From NCBI GenBank assembly GCA_025201865.1, contig MU602693.1, positions 1 through 12,933 of the forward strand: 12,933 nucleotides of DNA, given 5' to 3'. The stretch comes from Ramicandelaber brevisporus. Its lineage: Eukaryota; Kickxellomycota; Ramicandelaberales; Ramicandelaberaceae. Shown here one piece after another: positions 6,653-12,933 of this stretch; position 1 is the first letter of the stretch; each line of letters begins with the position of its first letter. A program made the position numbers and the translations under genes. The notes beneath the pieces are model-generated. The model was not told where the DNA came from. It saw only the letters and a program-made list of their open reading frames with translations, and made no database searches.

Positions 6653-8323
6653 TTAGGGACATTGGCCAACACCGCCTCCGTTCTTGAAGACAGCGCGGCT
6701 AACTGCCAGGGACAGTTGATCAACCTCCTCCTTGGTGGCAGCCTCAGCATAGACACGCACAACATCTTCAGTGCCGGATGGTCTGACAAATGATCTGCCT
6801 TGGCTAACCTTGGCAACTTCGGCATCAATCAATGCCTGCATGCCGGATGGAGTAACCAGCTTGCGCTCAGCATCAGTCGTAGTGAAGGCAGTGCGGTCGG
6901 ACACCACAACCTTCTGGAGCTTGTTGGGCAAGTTGGCATACAGAGCATCCCAGTCCTCGAGAGTCCATCCCTTGTGGGCAAGTGCAGCCTCGACAACGAG
7001 CATATCGGACAAGGCGTCACCAACAGCTTGGTTGATGACCTCAACAACGTTGCGAAGAGTAACACGTGCCTCCTCCTGCTCCTTGGTTGCAGATCCAGAC
7101 TGAGTGGAAACAGCCTTGCGAGCCTTGTCGCTAAACAGCACAGTTCCGTGACCATTGGCCTCAAAGTAGACGCCAATATCGTAGTTCTCAGCAGCGTGAT
7201 GCAGATGCTTGACACCAGTTGCAGTGCAAGTAACATTCAAACCAAGCTCCTCAATGATAAACTTGGTAGAGCTACCGTTGGCATAAGCAGTCTGGACGGC
7301 ACCAACCTGCAGCTCCTTGCCAAGACCAGCGGCACGCACCAAGTCGCCAATGAAGAGAGCGGTCAATGTAGCAATATTGTCACCATCAAGCAGCTTGAAT
7401 CCGTCCTTCTCGTTGCGATAGAAGTAGACGAGACGATCGGCATCGCCGTCGAAGGCACAGTAGCGCTCACCAACCTGAGCATCAAGACCAGCTGGATACG
7501 TTTGCTGAGTCTTGACATGATCAGCACCGCACTTTGCATTGAGGATAGCTGGATCGCTGGTGTTGTCGTTGATGATACGGACATTCAACACATCCTGGCC
7601 AACATAGTCGGCAAATGCACGGAGCGCTGGCGCTCCAATACCGTTTGCACAGTCAACAACAATCTGCGAGCTCTGCTTGTGGCCAGCCATGAGAGTCTTG
7701 AATGCATCGCCAATTTTCTGATAGTAGCCATTGGCAGTTGGCACGCCATACGCATCAGCAGTACCGGCAGTGTTTGTGGCACGCACCACATAATGCAGCT
7801 GTGGCGTAGTCATCAGCTCATGATCAACAACTTCAACAGTCACGCCATCAACTCCATCAAATGCCTCTGCTGCATCCTTGATGGCTTGGGTCAGAGCAAC
7901 ACCACTTGGACGAGTATCGCGCGCCACTGCAATCGACGCCTTCTTGTTGCTGGAGATGCCTTCGGCGCTAATCACGTCCTTCAATGCAGCGACCAATGCG
8001 TCGGTATCATCGGTGGCATTGGCAACCAGTTCGGCGTGCTTCTCCCACTTCTGAACAAGCATCTCACCGAGCGGCTCAACGAGCTTGACACCGTTGTCAC
8101 GACTTGGGTTGTGCGAGGCTGTGATCATCACACCAATCTGCTTGCCGTTGAGAGCGAGCGAGCGCAGGACGGCTACCAGACCAGCACGGAAGACGATGGA
8201 GTCAAGCAGGTCGGCTGGGTAGCGGAAGCCAGCGGTGCCATAGCCAAAGTAACGCGTGTGGACGCGTGGGTGCTTGGCAGCGGCAGCGGCCACCTTGCTG
8301 GAGGAAACGTTGAACGAGGTCAT
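6653..8323 (-). CDS. PCM1/AGM1: Phosphoacetylglucosamine mutase
   Basis: It converts GlcNAc-6-phosphate to GlcNAc-1-phosphate in the cytosolic hexosamine route to UDP-GlcNAc, the donor for chitin, GPI anchors and N-glycans. All four signatures of the alpha-D-phosphohexomutase family are present. The phosphoserine loop is TASHNP at 68-73, with Ser70 as the phosphate carrier. The Mg2+ loop is DGDADR at 292-297. The sugar-binding loop is EANGHG at 388-393, and the phosphate-binding loop is RPSGTED at 514-520. GTAGFRY at 29-35 and the short lead-in before the serine loop distinguish the AGM subgroup from phosphoglucomutases. At 556 residues it has normal length and is intronless and apparently intact. 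The start is supported by AAG before the ATG and by family-like sequence soon after. Codon use is C/G-ending and biased, consistent with high expression. It is divergent from the T5orf172 gene and closely followed by the Abitram gene. Confidence 0.96.
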   Translation of the reverse strand: MTSFNVSSSKVAAAAAKHPRVHTRYFGYGTAGFRYPADLLDSIVFRAGLVAVLRSLALNGKQIGVMITASHNPSRDNGVKLVEPLGEMLVQKWEKHAELVANATDDTDALVAALKDVISAEGISSNKKASIAVARDTRPSGVALTQAIKDAAEAFDGVDGVTVEVVDHELMTTPQLHYVVRATNTAGTADAYGVPTANGYYQKIGDAFKTLMAGHKQSSQIVVDCANGIGAPALRAFADYVGQDVLNVRIINDNTSDPAILNAKCGADHVKTQQTYPAGLDAQVGERYCAFDGDADRLVYFYRNEKDGFKLLDGDNIATLTALFIGDLVRAAGLGKELQVGAVQTAYANGSSTKFIIEELGLNVTCTATGVKHLHHAAENYDIGVYFEANGHGTVLFSDKARKAVSTQSGSATKEQEEARVTLRNVVEVINQAVGDALSDMLVVEAALAHKGWTLEDWDALYANLPNKLQKVVVSDRTAFTTTDAERKLVTPSGMQALIDAEVAKVSQGRSFVRPSGTEDVVRVYAEAATKEEVDQLSLAVSRAVFKNGGGVGQCP

Positions 8324-8913
8324 CTTGGCTTGTTTATTTCTCGGTAGATTTGGGTGATAGTGTTGGCGATACTAGAGAAGGAGGGAAAGGCAGCACAGCA
8401 AAACGGTACACTCCAAAAATAGCCGCCGTTTGGCAGCTTCCCATCAATTTGTTAGAGCAAGATCGATAGGTGGTCCACGTGCATACCAAGGATGTCACTT
8501 GAGTGTCAATCTGAGAATACTACATGGCATCCAGTCTGCCTATACTGTAGAGATCGGCCTTAGTAAACAGCGAGAATTGATGTGGAAGCGGTAGACGAGG
8601 AATGTAAACTTGAGCATGCAATAAATAACACCTTCATCAGAAAGGAATGTTCAGGTATCGTCACGTTACCAGTTTGGCGTCAACACGATTGGCTGAGGGA
8701 AAATGCTGAAACGGAGGATTTGGGTTGCTGACAGCCCTTCCTTAACATTCAGCTCACGTTAGCTCTCCAAGTATAGACATCTTTTCTTCTCATTTTTTTC
8801 GAGGGTTACCATCCTCTCGTGAGCATTCCGTATAAAAAAAACACACTGTAAGTCTTTACTAAAAATAAACTGAAGAGCACGTGCGCCGTATCGAGAGTCC
8901 CATGCCCCCTCCC

Positions 8914-8921
8914 TTTAAATA
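8914..8921 (+). promoter_or_regulatory. TATA-like element of the T5orf172 gene
   Basis: TTTAAATA lies about 150 nt upstream of the ATG at 9065 and about 30 nt before the CT-rich tract, the usual spacing for TATA box and start site. TATAAAAAAA at 8831-8840 is an alternative. Confidence 0.4.
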
Positions 8922-8948
8922 CGACATGTAGTCGAATTGCATATGCCG

Positions 8949-9000
8949 TTCCTTTTTTCGTCCTTCTTCTCCTTCTTCTCCTCATCTTTTTTCCTCTTTG
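8949..9000 (+). promoter_or_regulatory. CT-rich initiator/leader tract
   Basis: This near-continuous pyrimidine stretch contains repeated CTTCTTCTC units just downstream of the TATA-like element. Such CT blocks mark transcription start regions of many fungal genes. A similar block precedes the AAA gene at about 2940-3000 and 3060-3080. Confidence 0.45.
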
Positions 9001-9064
9001 TGACCGCAGCTTACTATTTTGTTGTCACGCTATCTCATTATCTTGTCATCTCTCACACTTTGAA

Positions 9065-10276
9065 ATGAACAAGTATACAGGCAAGTATAACAGGCGCAAG
9101 TATAACAGGCGCAAATACAGCAATCGCAAGAGCAGCAAGACAAAGCATGATGTAGACAATCATGCTCCGGGGCAGGACAATGGAATTGCCACCCCACCAG
9201 CCGTCAGGTCACCATCCAAGTCGGCTTCTTCGCCAGGCTCGCCACGTACTCCAAAGTGCCCCGTTTCTCCCATACTTTCTTCAGCAAAAAAGATGGGAAA
9301 GGAACAATGTAGTGGATACACTAAACAACACAAGAGATGCGAACGTGAGCTAAACAACTATCATGACACTGACAAGCCATTGTACTGTCCCCACCACAAG
9401 GATAAGAACCTGTCGAGCACCTCTGAACCAGTGCAAGCTTCACACGATATTGCAGCTGCAGCCCGTCCACCTCCAGAGCTCTCATCGCGCCTTCAAGTAA
9501 TTATCGATGCTGTTCGTAACAAGCAACCAGAACACAGTGAATTTCTCCACGATTTTGTGTACCACCACCCCGAGGACAAGAAGCTGAACTTGATCAGAAA
9601 CGAGGATCTGGCAAAAGAGTATATTGATCCATCCTTGTCACCAACAACTCAATCTGAGCTGCTGGAACTAATCACAAAGCCAGCTTCTGATGCTGATGAA
9701 CCGGGGTTCATATACTGTTATCAGCACAAGACTGACACCAGTACTGGTGGAATGATCAGCGACTTGCTTGAGCAAATTTCAGCCGATCCTGTCGACACTC
9801 TGACCAAAGAGCTTGCTGATCTAGATATTGCTACCAACGAGGACATACCTAATGAGCATCTTTCCGCGGTACTCTACAAGGTTGGCAAAGCTGTTAATGT
9901 GAAAAAGCGCATGAACGAGTGGTCGAGAAAATGCAGAATACCAATAGATCTACTGGATGTCTTCCCTGAACAACCACCCGAATTGAAAGCGCAATTCACT
10001 ATGGATGAAGATTCAGAGAGTGTATCAAATGAGGAATTTAAGACGTACGATTTCCCCTCTGCTATTCGAACTCCAAAGGCTGATCGTGTGGAATCGTTGA
10101 TCCACGCTCATTTGAAGGATGAATCCTTTGGTAACGTGCCATTCCAGTGCAATTGTGGTACAGAGCATAGGGAGTGGTTTAAGGATAAAGATGGCATCCA
10201 TTGGCCGCATACCAACATTCGACTCGTCATTCAATACTACATCAAACTCGTCAAGCTTATGTACGAGGTTGAATAA
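9065..10276 (+). CDS. T5orf172/GIY-YIG domain protein with N-terminal zinc-binding-like motif
   Basis: The 403-residue protein begins with a basic Lys/Tyr/Arg repeat (residues 3-22), then a Ser/Pro-rich disordered region with SP sites (to about 75). A short C-x9-C-x15-C-x2-H motif follows (C82, C92, C108, H111, with CSGYTK and YCPHH). The C-terminal part is the fungal T5orf172 (DUF1766) type of the GIY-YIG superfamily. The first strand is GFIYCY at 214-219, and after a roughly 50-residue insertion the second is LYKVGK at 270-275. The candidate catalytic Arg is R282 in KKRMNEW and the Glu is E343 in RVESLIH. Then come CNCG-x3-REWF (362-372) and a hydrophobic C-terminal helix. The superfamily includes homing and repair nucleases, but the fungal members have no settled function. 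The catalytic positions look present, so nuclease activity is possible though unproven. The first ATG after the CT tract is used. Confidence 0.85.
   Translation: MNKYTGKYNRRKYNRRKYSNRKSSKTKHDVDNHAPGQDNGIATPPAVRSPSKSASSPGSPRTPKCPVSPILSSAKKMGKEQCSGYTKQHKRCERELNNYHDTDKPLYCPHHKDKNLSSTSEPVQASHDIAAAARPPPELSSRLQVIIDAVRNKQPEHSEFLHDFVYHHPEDKKLNLIRNEDLAKEYIDPSLSPTTQSELLELITKPASDADEPGFIYCYQHKTDTSTGGMISDLLEQISADPVDTLTKELADLDIATNEDIPNEHLSAVLYKVGKAVNVKKRMNEWSRKCRIPIDLLDVFPEQPPELKAQFTMDEDSESVSNEEFKTYDFPSAIRTPKADRVESLIHAHLKDESFGNVPFQCNCGTEHREWFKDKDGIHWPHTNIRLVIQYYIKLVKLMYEVE
9083..9130 (+). repeat. 15-bp tandem repeat encoding KYNRR units
   Basis: Two exact 15-bp copies (9083-9097 and 9098-9112) encode Lys-Tyr-Asn-Arg-Arg. 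They are followed by a diverged third unit and preceded by a related KYTG unit. The result is a strongly basic, Tyr-spaced N-terminal tail on the T5orf172 protein, which could bind nucleic acid or direct nuclear import (inference). Confidence 0.85.
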
Positions 10277-10557
10277 GCAGCATTGATGCAAGTTGTGCAT
10301 GATATTGGCTCACTTCGAGGTTGACACTCGAGAATAGAACTAATAGCGACGCTCGTAACTACGTTTTTTTTTTGCACACAATCATTTTGCCGTACTACAA
10401 CATTAAATTATAAAAAAAGAATCATTTTAAGTCAACAATTAGTTTACTATTCAAACTATGAGTTATTTCATTCAAGATCATCTGATAGCGGGAAATTAGA
10501 CTTGTTATATAGTGACGGTGCAGACACTTTCATTGTTTACTGTTAATTGATATCGTC
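10277..10557. other. Convergent intergenic region, 3' ends of T5orf172 and zinc-finger genes
   Basis: 281 AT-rich bases with no gene seen. On plus, a T9 tract and an ATTAAATTATAAA stretch (about 10400-10412) could direct polyadenylation of the T5orf172 transcript. AATCATTTT occurs twice (about 10380 and 10421). No canonical AATAAA is seen on minus for the zinc-finger gene. Confidence 0.5.
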
Positions 10558-12579
10558 TTAATCACTATAATCACTCAGCACTAATTCATCGCCGTCATCC
10601 TCTTCGTCATCACACTCGCTATTATACTGACTTGTAGAGTTACATGGCTTGTCACTGCTCTCAGTGGTTGTGTCCAACCGAGTAATGTGAAAACACATAG
10701 TTTGCGTTTTGTCATAGAGCAATCGCAATACGAGTGCTGGAACTGCCGAGAGTCGTTCGCTCTTATGCTTCAAATACTGATGGCGATTTCTAGATTCTTT
10801 AGTACAACAACAGTGCCCACAATTAGGTGCAACACACAACCAACCTTGAACAATATCCTGATGATGCTGCCAATGTGGTTCGCAAATTGCTGATGCGAGA
10901 AGTGAGTTGCTGGAGTGTTGATTAACATTTGGATCAGCATCTGCAGTTACTGCACTCTCTGGCAGCGCAGAGTTATCAATCGACTTCTCACTATATCCGT
11001 GTTTCTCCTGCAAGTGAGTAAGTAGGCATTCTGGAACCAATCGACATTCGTAACAAATGAACACTCCAATTGTGTTATGATAGCCACATCTAGTACCACA
11101 GACATAAAACCCATCCATATGCAAATAACGAATAGCAAGTAGCCTTCTCTTGATAGTTTGCTGTTGCTGCTGACTATTGTCTTCGTCTTCGCTACTGGCG
11201 CGCTTTTGTTTCAAAGATGTGCTATGAATGTTTACAATATGCGCATGAGTTGCACAAATTGTTCTGTACCTCGATTCACAACCTGGAATTGGACACGGCC
11301 ATCGATCATCTGACGACTGACGAGTAAGGGCGAAGGTACTACCACGTACAGTAATCACAACTTCACATTTGTGGTTGCGCCGATGTAAGCTAAGCTGACC
11401 ATATGAGTTGAAGAAACGCTCGCAATTTTGATATTCACACTTCCATTTTCTCTTTTGATTGGATGCATCTGTAGTCTCGTTCATGTCGACGTCATCTTCA
11501 TTCTCATCCTGAGAGTTCAATCCATTGTGACTGTAGTCGAATTTGTGCCGGTTCACTTTGTTCCCACTGGTCGTGACAGCGCCGCTCGCCTGATCAATGC
11601 GGGTAACAAGAAAGCATGTAGTGTGTGCTTTCGATAAATTAAGACGTAACAATAGTGCTTGAACCGTCAATAGTTGCTCACCTTGGTGCATGTTTCTCTT
11701 GTGGTGACTCTTATTATCAACTGTATAACCACAATAACCGCAATCTGATGTGGCACACAACCAACCTTGAAATATATCCTGATGTTGCTGCGGTTGACTT
11801 TGTTGGCTAATTGCTGCTGCGAGATATGGGTTGCTGGTGTGTTGATTAATGTTGGGATTGGCATTTGCGTTTACTACACTTTCTGGCAGAGCAGAGTTGT
11901 CAATTGGCTTTTCATCGCATCCATGTTTCTGCTGTAAATGAGTAAGCAAGCATTCTGGAACTAACCTGCATTCGTAACACAGGAACACTCCAGTTGTATT
12001 ATGATAGCCACAACGGACTCCATTCATGTAAAAGTCATCTACATCATGGAAATAAAGACTGTGCTGAACCTTCTTTCCTTGAGACTGTTGATGTTGCTGC
12101 TGCTGTCTCATTGTATTGGCGTGATTTTTCCGTATATGACAACGTAAAGCATCAATGGTTTTGGCTGTTGATGTACAATCTGGAATAGAACATACCCATC
12201 GATCATCTAACGACAGTCGAGTCAGAGTGTAAGTCTTTCCAAATGTATTAAGTTTGGCTTGGAGTCCATGCTCAAATTGGTGCATACTCAGACAGCTGGA
12301 AGAATTGAAACCACGACCACACCCAGATTGCTTACAAATGAATAGTTGCTGGTCGGTGTCTTCATCATCATCATCATCGCTCTCTGATTTGATGTATCTT
12401 TCTTCGTCCTCTTCGCTGTCAATATCTGAGCCAGGCTCGACCTTGGTGTCAATGTCTGAAGTGTGTTGTTCGAGTTTGATATCAGCTGTTGAGACACTCG
12501 GTTCGAGCTTGACTTGCACGCCGACTGTTACTACTGCTGCTGCCGCTGTTAGCTCTGTCTTGATCTTCAAGGTCGACAT
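10558..12579 (-). CDS. C2H2 zinc-finger protein with eight fingers in two tandem modules
   Basis: The 673-residue protein has an acidic N-terminus (1-78) and two homologous modules, residues 80-329 and 379-636, each with four C2H2 fingers in the same order. Module 1 Cys/His sets are C82/C87/H100/H104, C130/C135/H148/H153, C201/C204/H214/H219 and C275/C280/H293/H298. Module 2 sets are C381/C386/H399/H403, C429/C434/H447/H452, C509/C512/H522/H527 and C582/C587/H600/H605. The third finger is compact (C-x2-C-x9-H-x4-H) and nearly identical in both copies (CYECRLVPECLLTHL). Fingers are widely spaced, unlike Kruppel-type arrays. The N-terminus has SUMO-consensus motifs at 6-9, 23-26, 34-37 and 63-66. 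The C-terminus (from about 656) is acidic. A nuclear regulatory role is inferred; DNA, RNA or protein binding is all possible. The compact finger distantly recalls fingers in fungal recombinase-linked proteins, but no recombinase or transposase domain is present. Confidence 0.85.
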   Translation of the reverse strand: MSTLKIKTELTAAAAVVTVGVQVKLEPSVSTADIKLEQHTSDIDTKVEPGSDIDSEEDEERYIKSESDDDDDEDTDQQLFICKQSGCGRGFNSSSCLSMHQFEHGLQAKLNTFGKTYTLTRLSLDDRWVCSIPDCTSTAKTIDALRCHIRKNHANTMRQQQQHQQSQGKKVQHSLYFHDVDDFYMNGVRCGYHNTTGVFLCYECRLVPECLLTHLQQKHGCDEKPIDNSALPESVVNANANPNINQHTSNPYLAAAISQQSQPQQHQDIFQGWLCATSDCGYCGYTVDNKSHHKRNMHQGEQLLTVQALLLRLNLSKAHTTCFLVTRIDQASGAVTTSGNKVNRHKFDYSHNGLNSQDENEDDVDMNETTDASNQKRKWKCEYQNCERFFNSYGQLSLHRRNHKCEVVITVRGSTFALTRQSSDDRWPCPIPGCESRYRTICATHAHIVNIHSTSLKQKRASSEDEDNSQQQQQTIKRRLLAIRYLHMDGFYVCGTRCGYHNTIGVFICYECRLVPECLLTHLQEKHGYSEKSIDNSALPESAVTADADPNVNQHSSNSLLASAICEPHWQHHQDIVQGWLCVAPNCGHCCCTKESRNRHQYLKHKSERLSAVPALVLRLLYDKTQTMCFHITRLDTTTESSDKPCNSTSQYNSECDDEEDDGDELVLSDYSD
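10672..11445 (-). repeat. Zinc-finger module 2 of an internal tandem duplication
   Basis: This encodes residues 379-636. Relative to module 1 it has a longer acidic/Gln insertion between fingers 2 and 3 (about 457-480) and an extra Cys pair in finger 4 (CGHCCC at 587-592). All Cys/His ligands are kept, so neither copy is decaying. Confidence 0.88.
11593..12342 (-). repeat. Zinc-finger module 1 of an internal tandem duplication
   Basis: This encodes residues 80-329. Equivalent first cysteines in the two modules lie 299, 299, 308 and 307 residues apart, so the whole four-finger block was duplicated with only small indels. The linker after finger 3 (IDNSALPES and the Asn-rich segment to about 250) is conserved between copies as well as the fingers. 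Confidence 0.88.
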
Positions 12580-12933
12580 GGCTGGCTGACCGCTGGGTAG
12601 ATCAGCTACTCTGCTCTGTTCTGTTGCTTTTGTTGTTTGTAGTGGTCAATCTTCAGTCGAGTAGTTGAGATCAGAGAGAGCAAACCAGTCACCTCCTTTC
12701 GCGGCAAGCAAACAAAACAAAACAAACGTGAATAAAATCGACCCAAATCGACTTCATCTATCCACATTGTATCGCAGTAACTAACGCATTCATACACTGC
12801 TTGACCAGAAGTTGTAGCTTGTGTTCAACTGGAATGTCAATGGCAGTGAAGATGAAACAACTTCAACCATCTACTCTTTTAGATTGAGGAGCTTCCGTTT
12901 ACTGGACAGGAGTTGTCGATCAAGCACTTCGGA
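12580..12933. other. Upstream region of the zinc-finger gene, with a possible gene edge
   Basis: No complete gene is supported. No TATA box is evident on the minus strand. A CAAAACAAAACAAA-type repeat lies at about 12711-12725. A CTAAC branch-like motif occurs at 12780-12784. The final 50 bases are open on both strands and may belong to a neighbour (see the separate entry). Confidence 0.45.
12883..12933 (+). CDS. Possible exon fragment cut by the window end
   Basis: After a splice-acceptor-like CTCTTTTAG ending at 12882, the plus frame reads 17 codons (IEELPFTGQELSIKHFG) that look protein-like, and the frame is open to the edge. In-frame TAG sits directly before it, so it needs splicing to be coding. 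The minus strand is also open from the edge to a TAG at 12873-12871, giving a 20-residue charged tail. The two readings exclude each other in practice, and neither was recognised. Confidence 0.2.
   Translation, partial: MEELPFTGQELSIKHFG

Larger units (their letters stand above)
8324..9064. promoter_or_regulatory. Divergent promoter region between AGM1 and the T5orf172 gene
   Basis: 741 bp with no supported gene. On the plus side there are two TATA-like sequences (8831-8840 and 8914-8921) and a CT-rich tract before the ATG. GTAAGT at 8848-8853 looks like a splice donor and could pair with the CGCAG acceptor near 9005-9009 in the leader, but this is weak. No clear TATA box was seen on the minus strand for AGM1. 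Confidence 0.5.

Noticed and set aside
6800-8347. 515-codon open frame on the plus strand opposite AGM1
   Set aside because: It is almost exactly antisense to AGM1, whose protein has all family motifs. The biased C/G-ending codons of AGM1 deplete stop codons on the opposite strand, and the antisense product shows no recognisable domain.
10558-12579. Zinc-finger gene as part of a transposon
   Set aside because: The fingers distantly resemble those in some fungal recombinase-linked proteins, but no transposase or recombinase motif, terminal inverted repeats or target-site duplication was seen.

Overview
The window looks like nuclear DNA of a fungus, probably an early-diverging lineage (Mucoromycota or Zoopagomycota grade). 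The evidence is a plasma-membrane type H+-ATPase N-terminus, a hexosamine-pathway mutase that feeds chitin synthesis, a fungal-type T5orf172/GIY-YIG protein, TATA and CT-rich promoter elements, and intron-poor genes. The lineage is an inference. No rRNA, tRNA, CRISPR array, operon or transposon was recognised.

Layout from left to right. (1) Bases 1-233, minus strand: the first 77 codons of a PMA1-type P-type H+-ATPase, cut by the window edge. (2) Bases 234-3083: a 2.85 kb gene-poor, divergently transcribed spacer, rich in GT/CA, CTG/TTG, GAGT and homopolymer simple repeats, with a TATA box near each end. (3) Bases 3084-5789, plus: a 901-residue BCS1-type AAA ATPase, about twice the usual length because of several low-complexity insertions. 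(4) Bases 5887-6528, minus: an Abitram (FAM206/Simiate) family protein, convergent with the AAA gene across 97 bp. (5) Bases 6653-8323, minus: phosphoacetylglucosamine mutase (AGM1/PCM1). Its stop codon lies only 124 bp before the Abitram ATG, and a well-formed 88-nt intron candidate fills most of that gap. (6) Bases 8324-9064: a divergent promoter region. (7) Bases 9065-10276, plus: a protein with a C/H zinc-knuckle-like motif and a GIY-YIG/T5orf172 domain. (8) Bases 10558-12579, minus: an eight-finger C2H2 protein made of two tandem copies of one four-finger module, preceded by an acidic N-terminus carrying several SUMO-consensus motifs. (9) Bases 12580-12933: upstream DNA of that gene, possibly with the edge of another gene at the very end.

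The genes do not form an obvious pathway. The metabolic ones (H+-ATPase, AGM1) are housekeeping. The least ordinary items are the heavily inserted BCS1-like ATPase, the AGM1-Abitram junction with an intron between two coding regions, the run of in-frame stop codons created by a hexamer repeat at the Abitram 3' end, and the duplicated zinc-finger module with its conserved linker. No clear previously undescribed multi-gene system was found.
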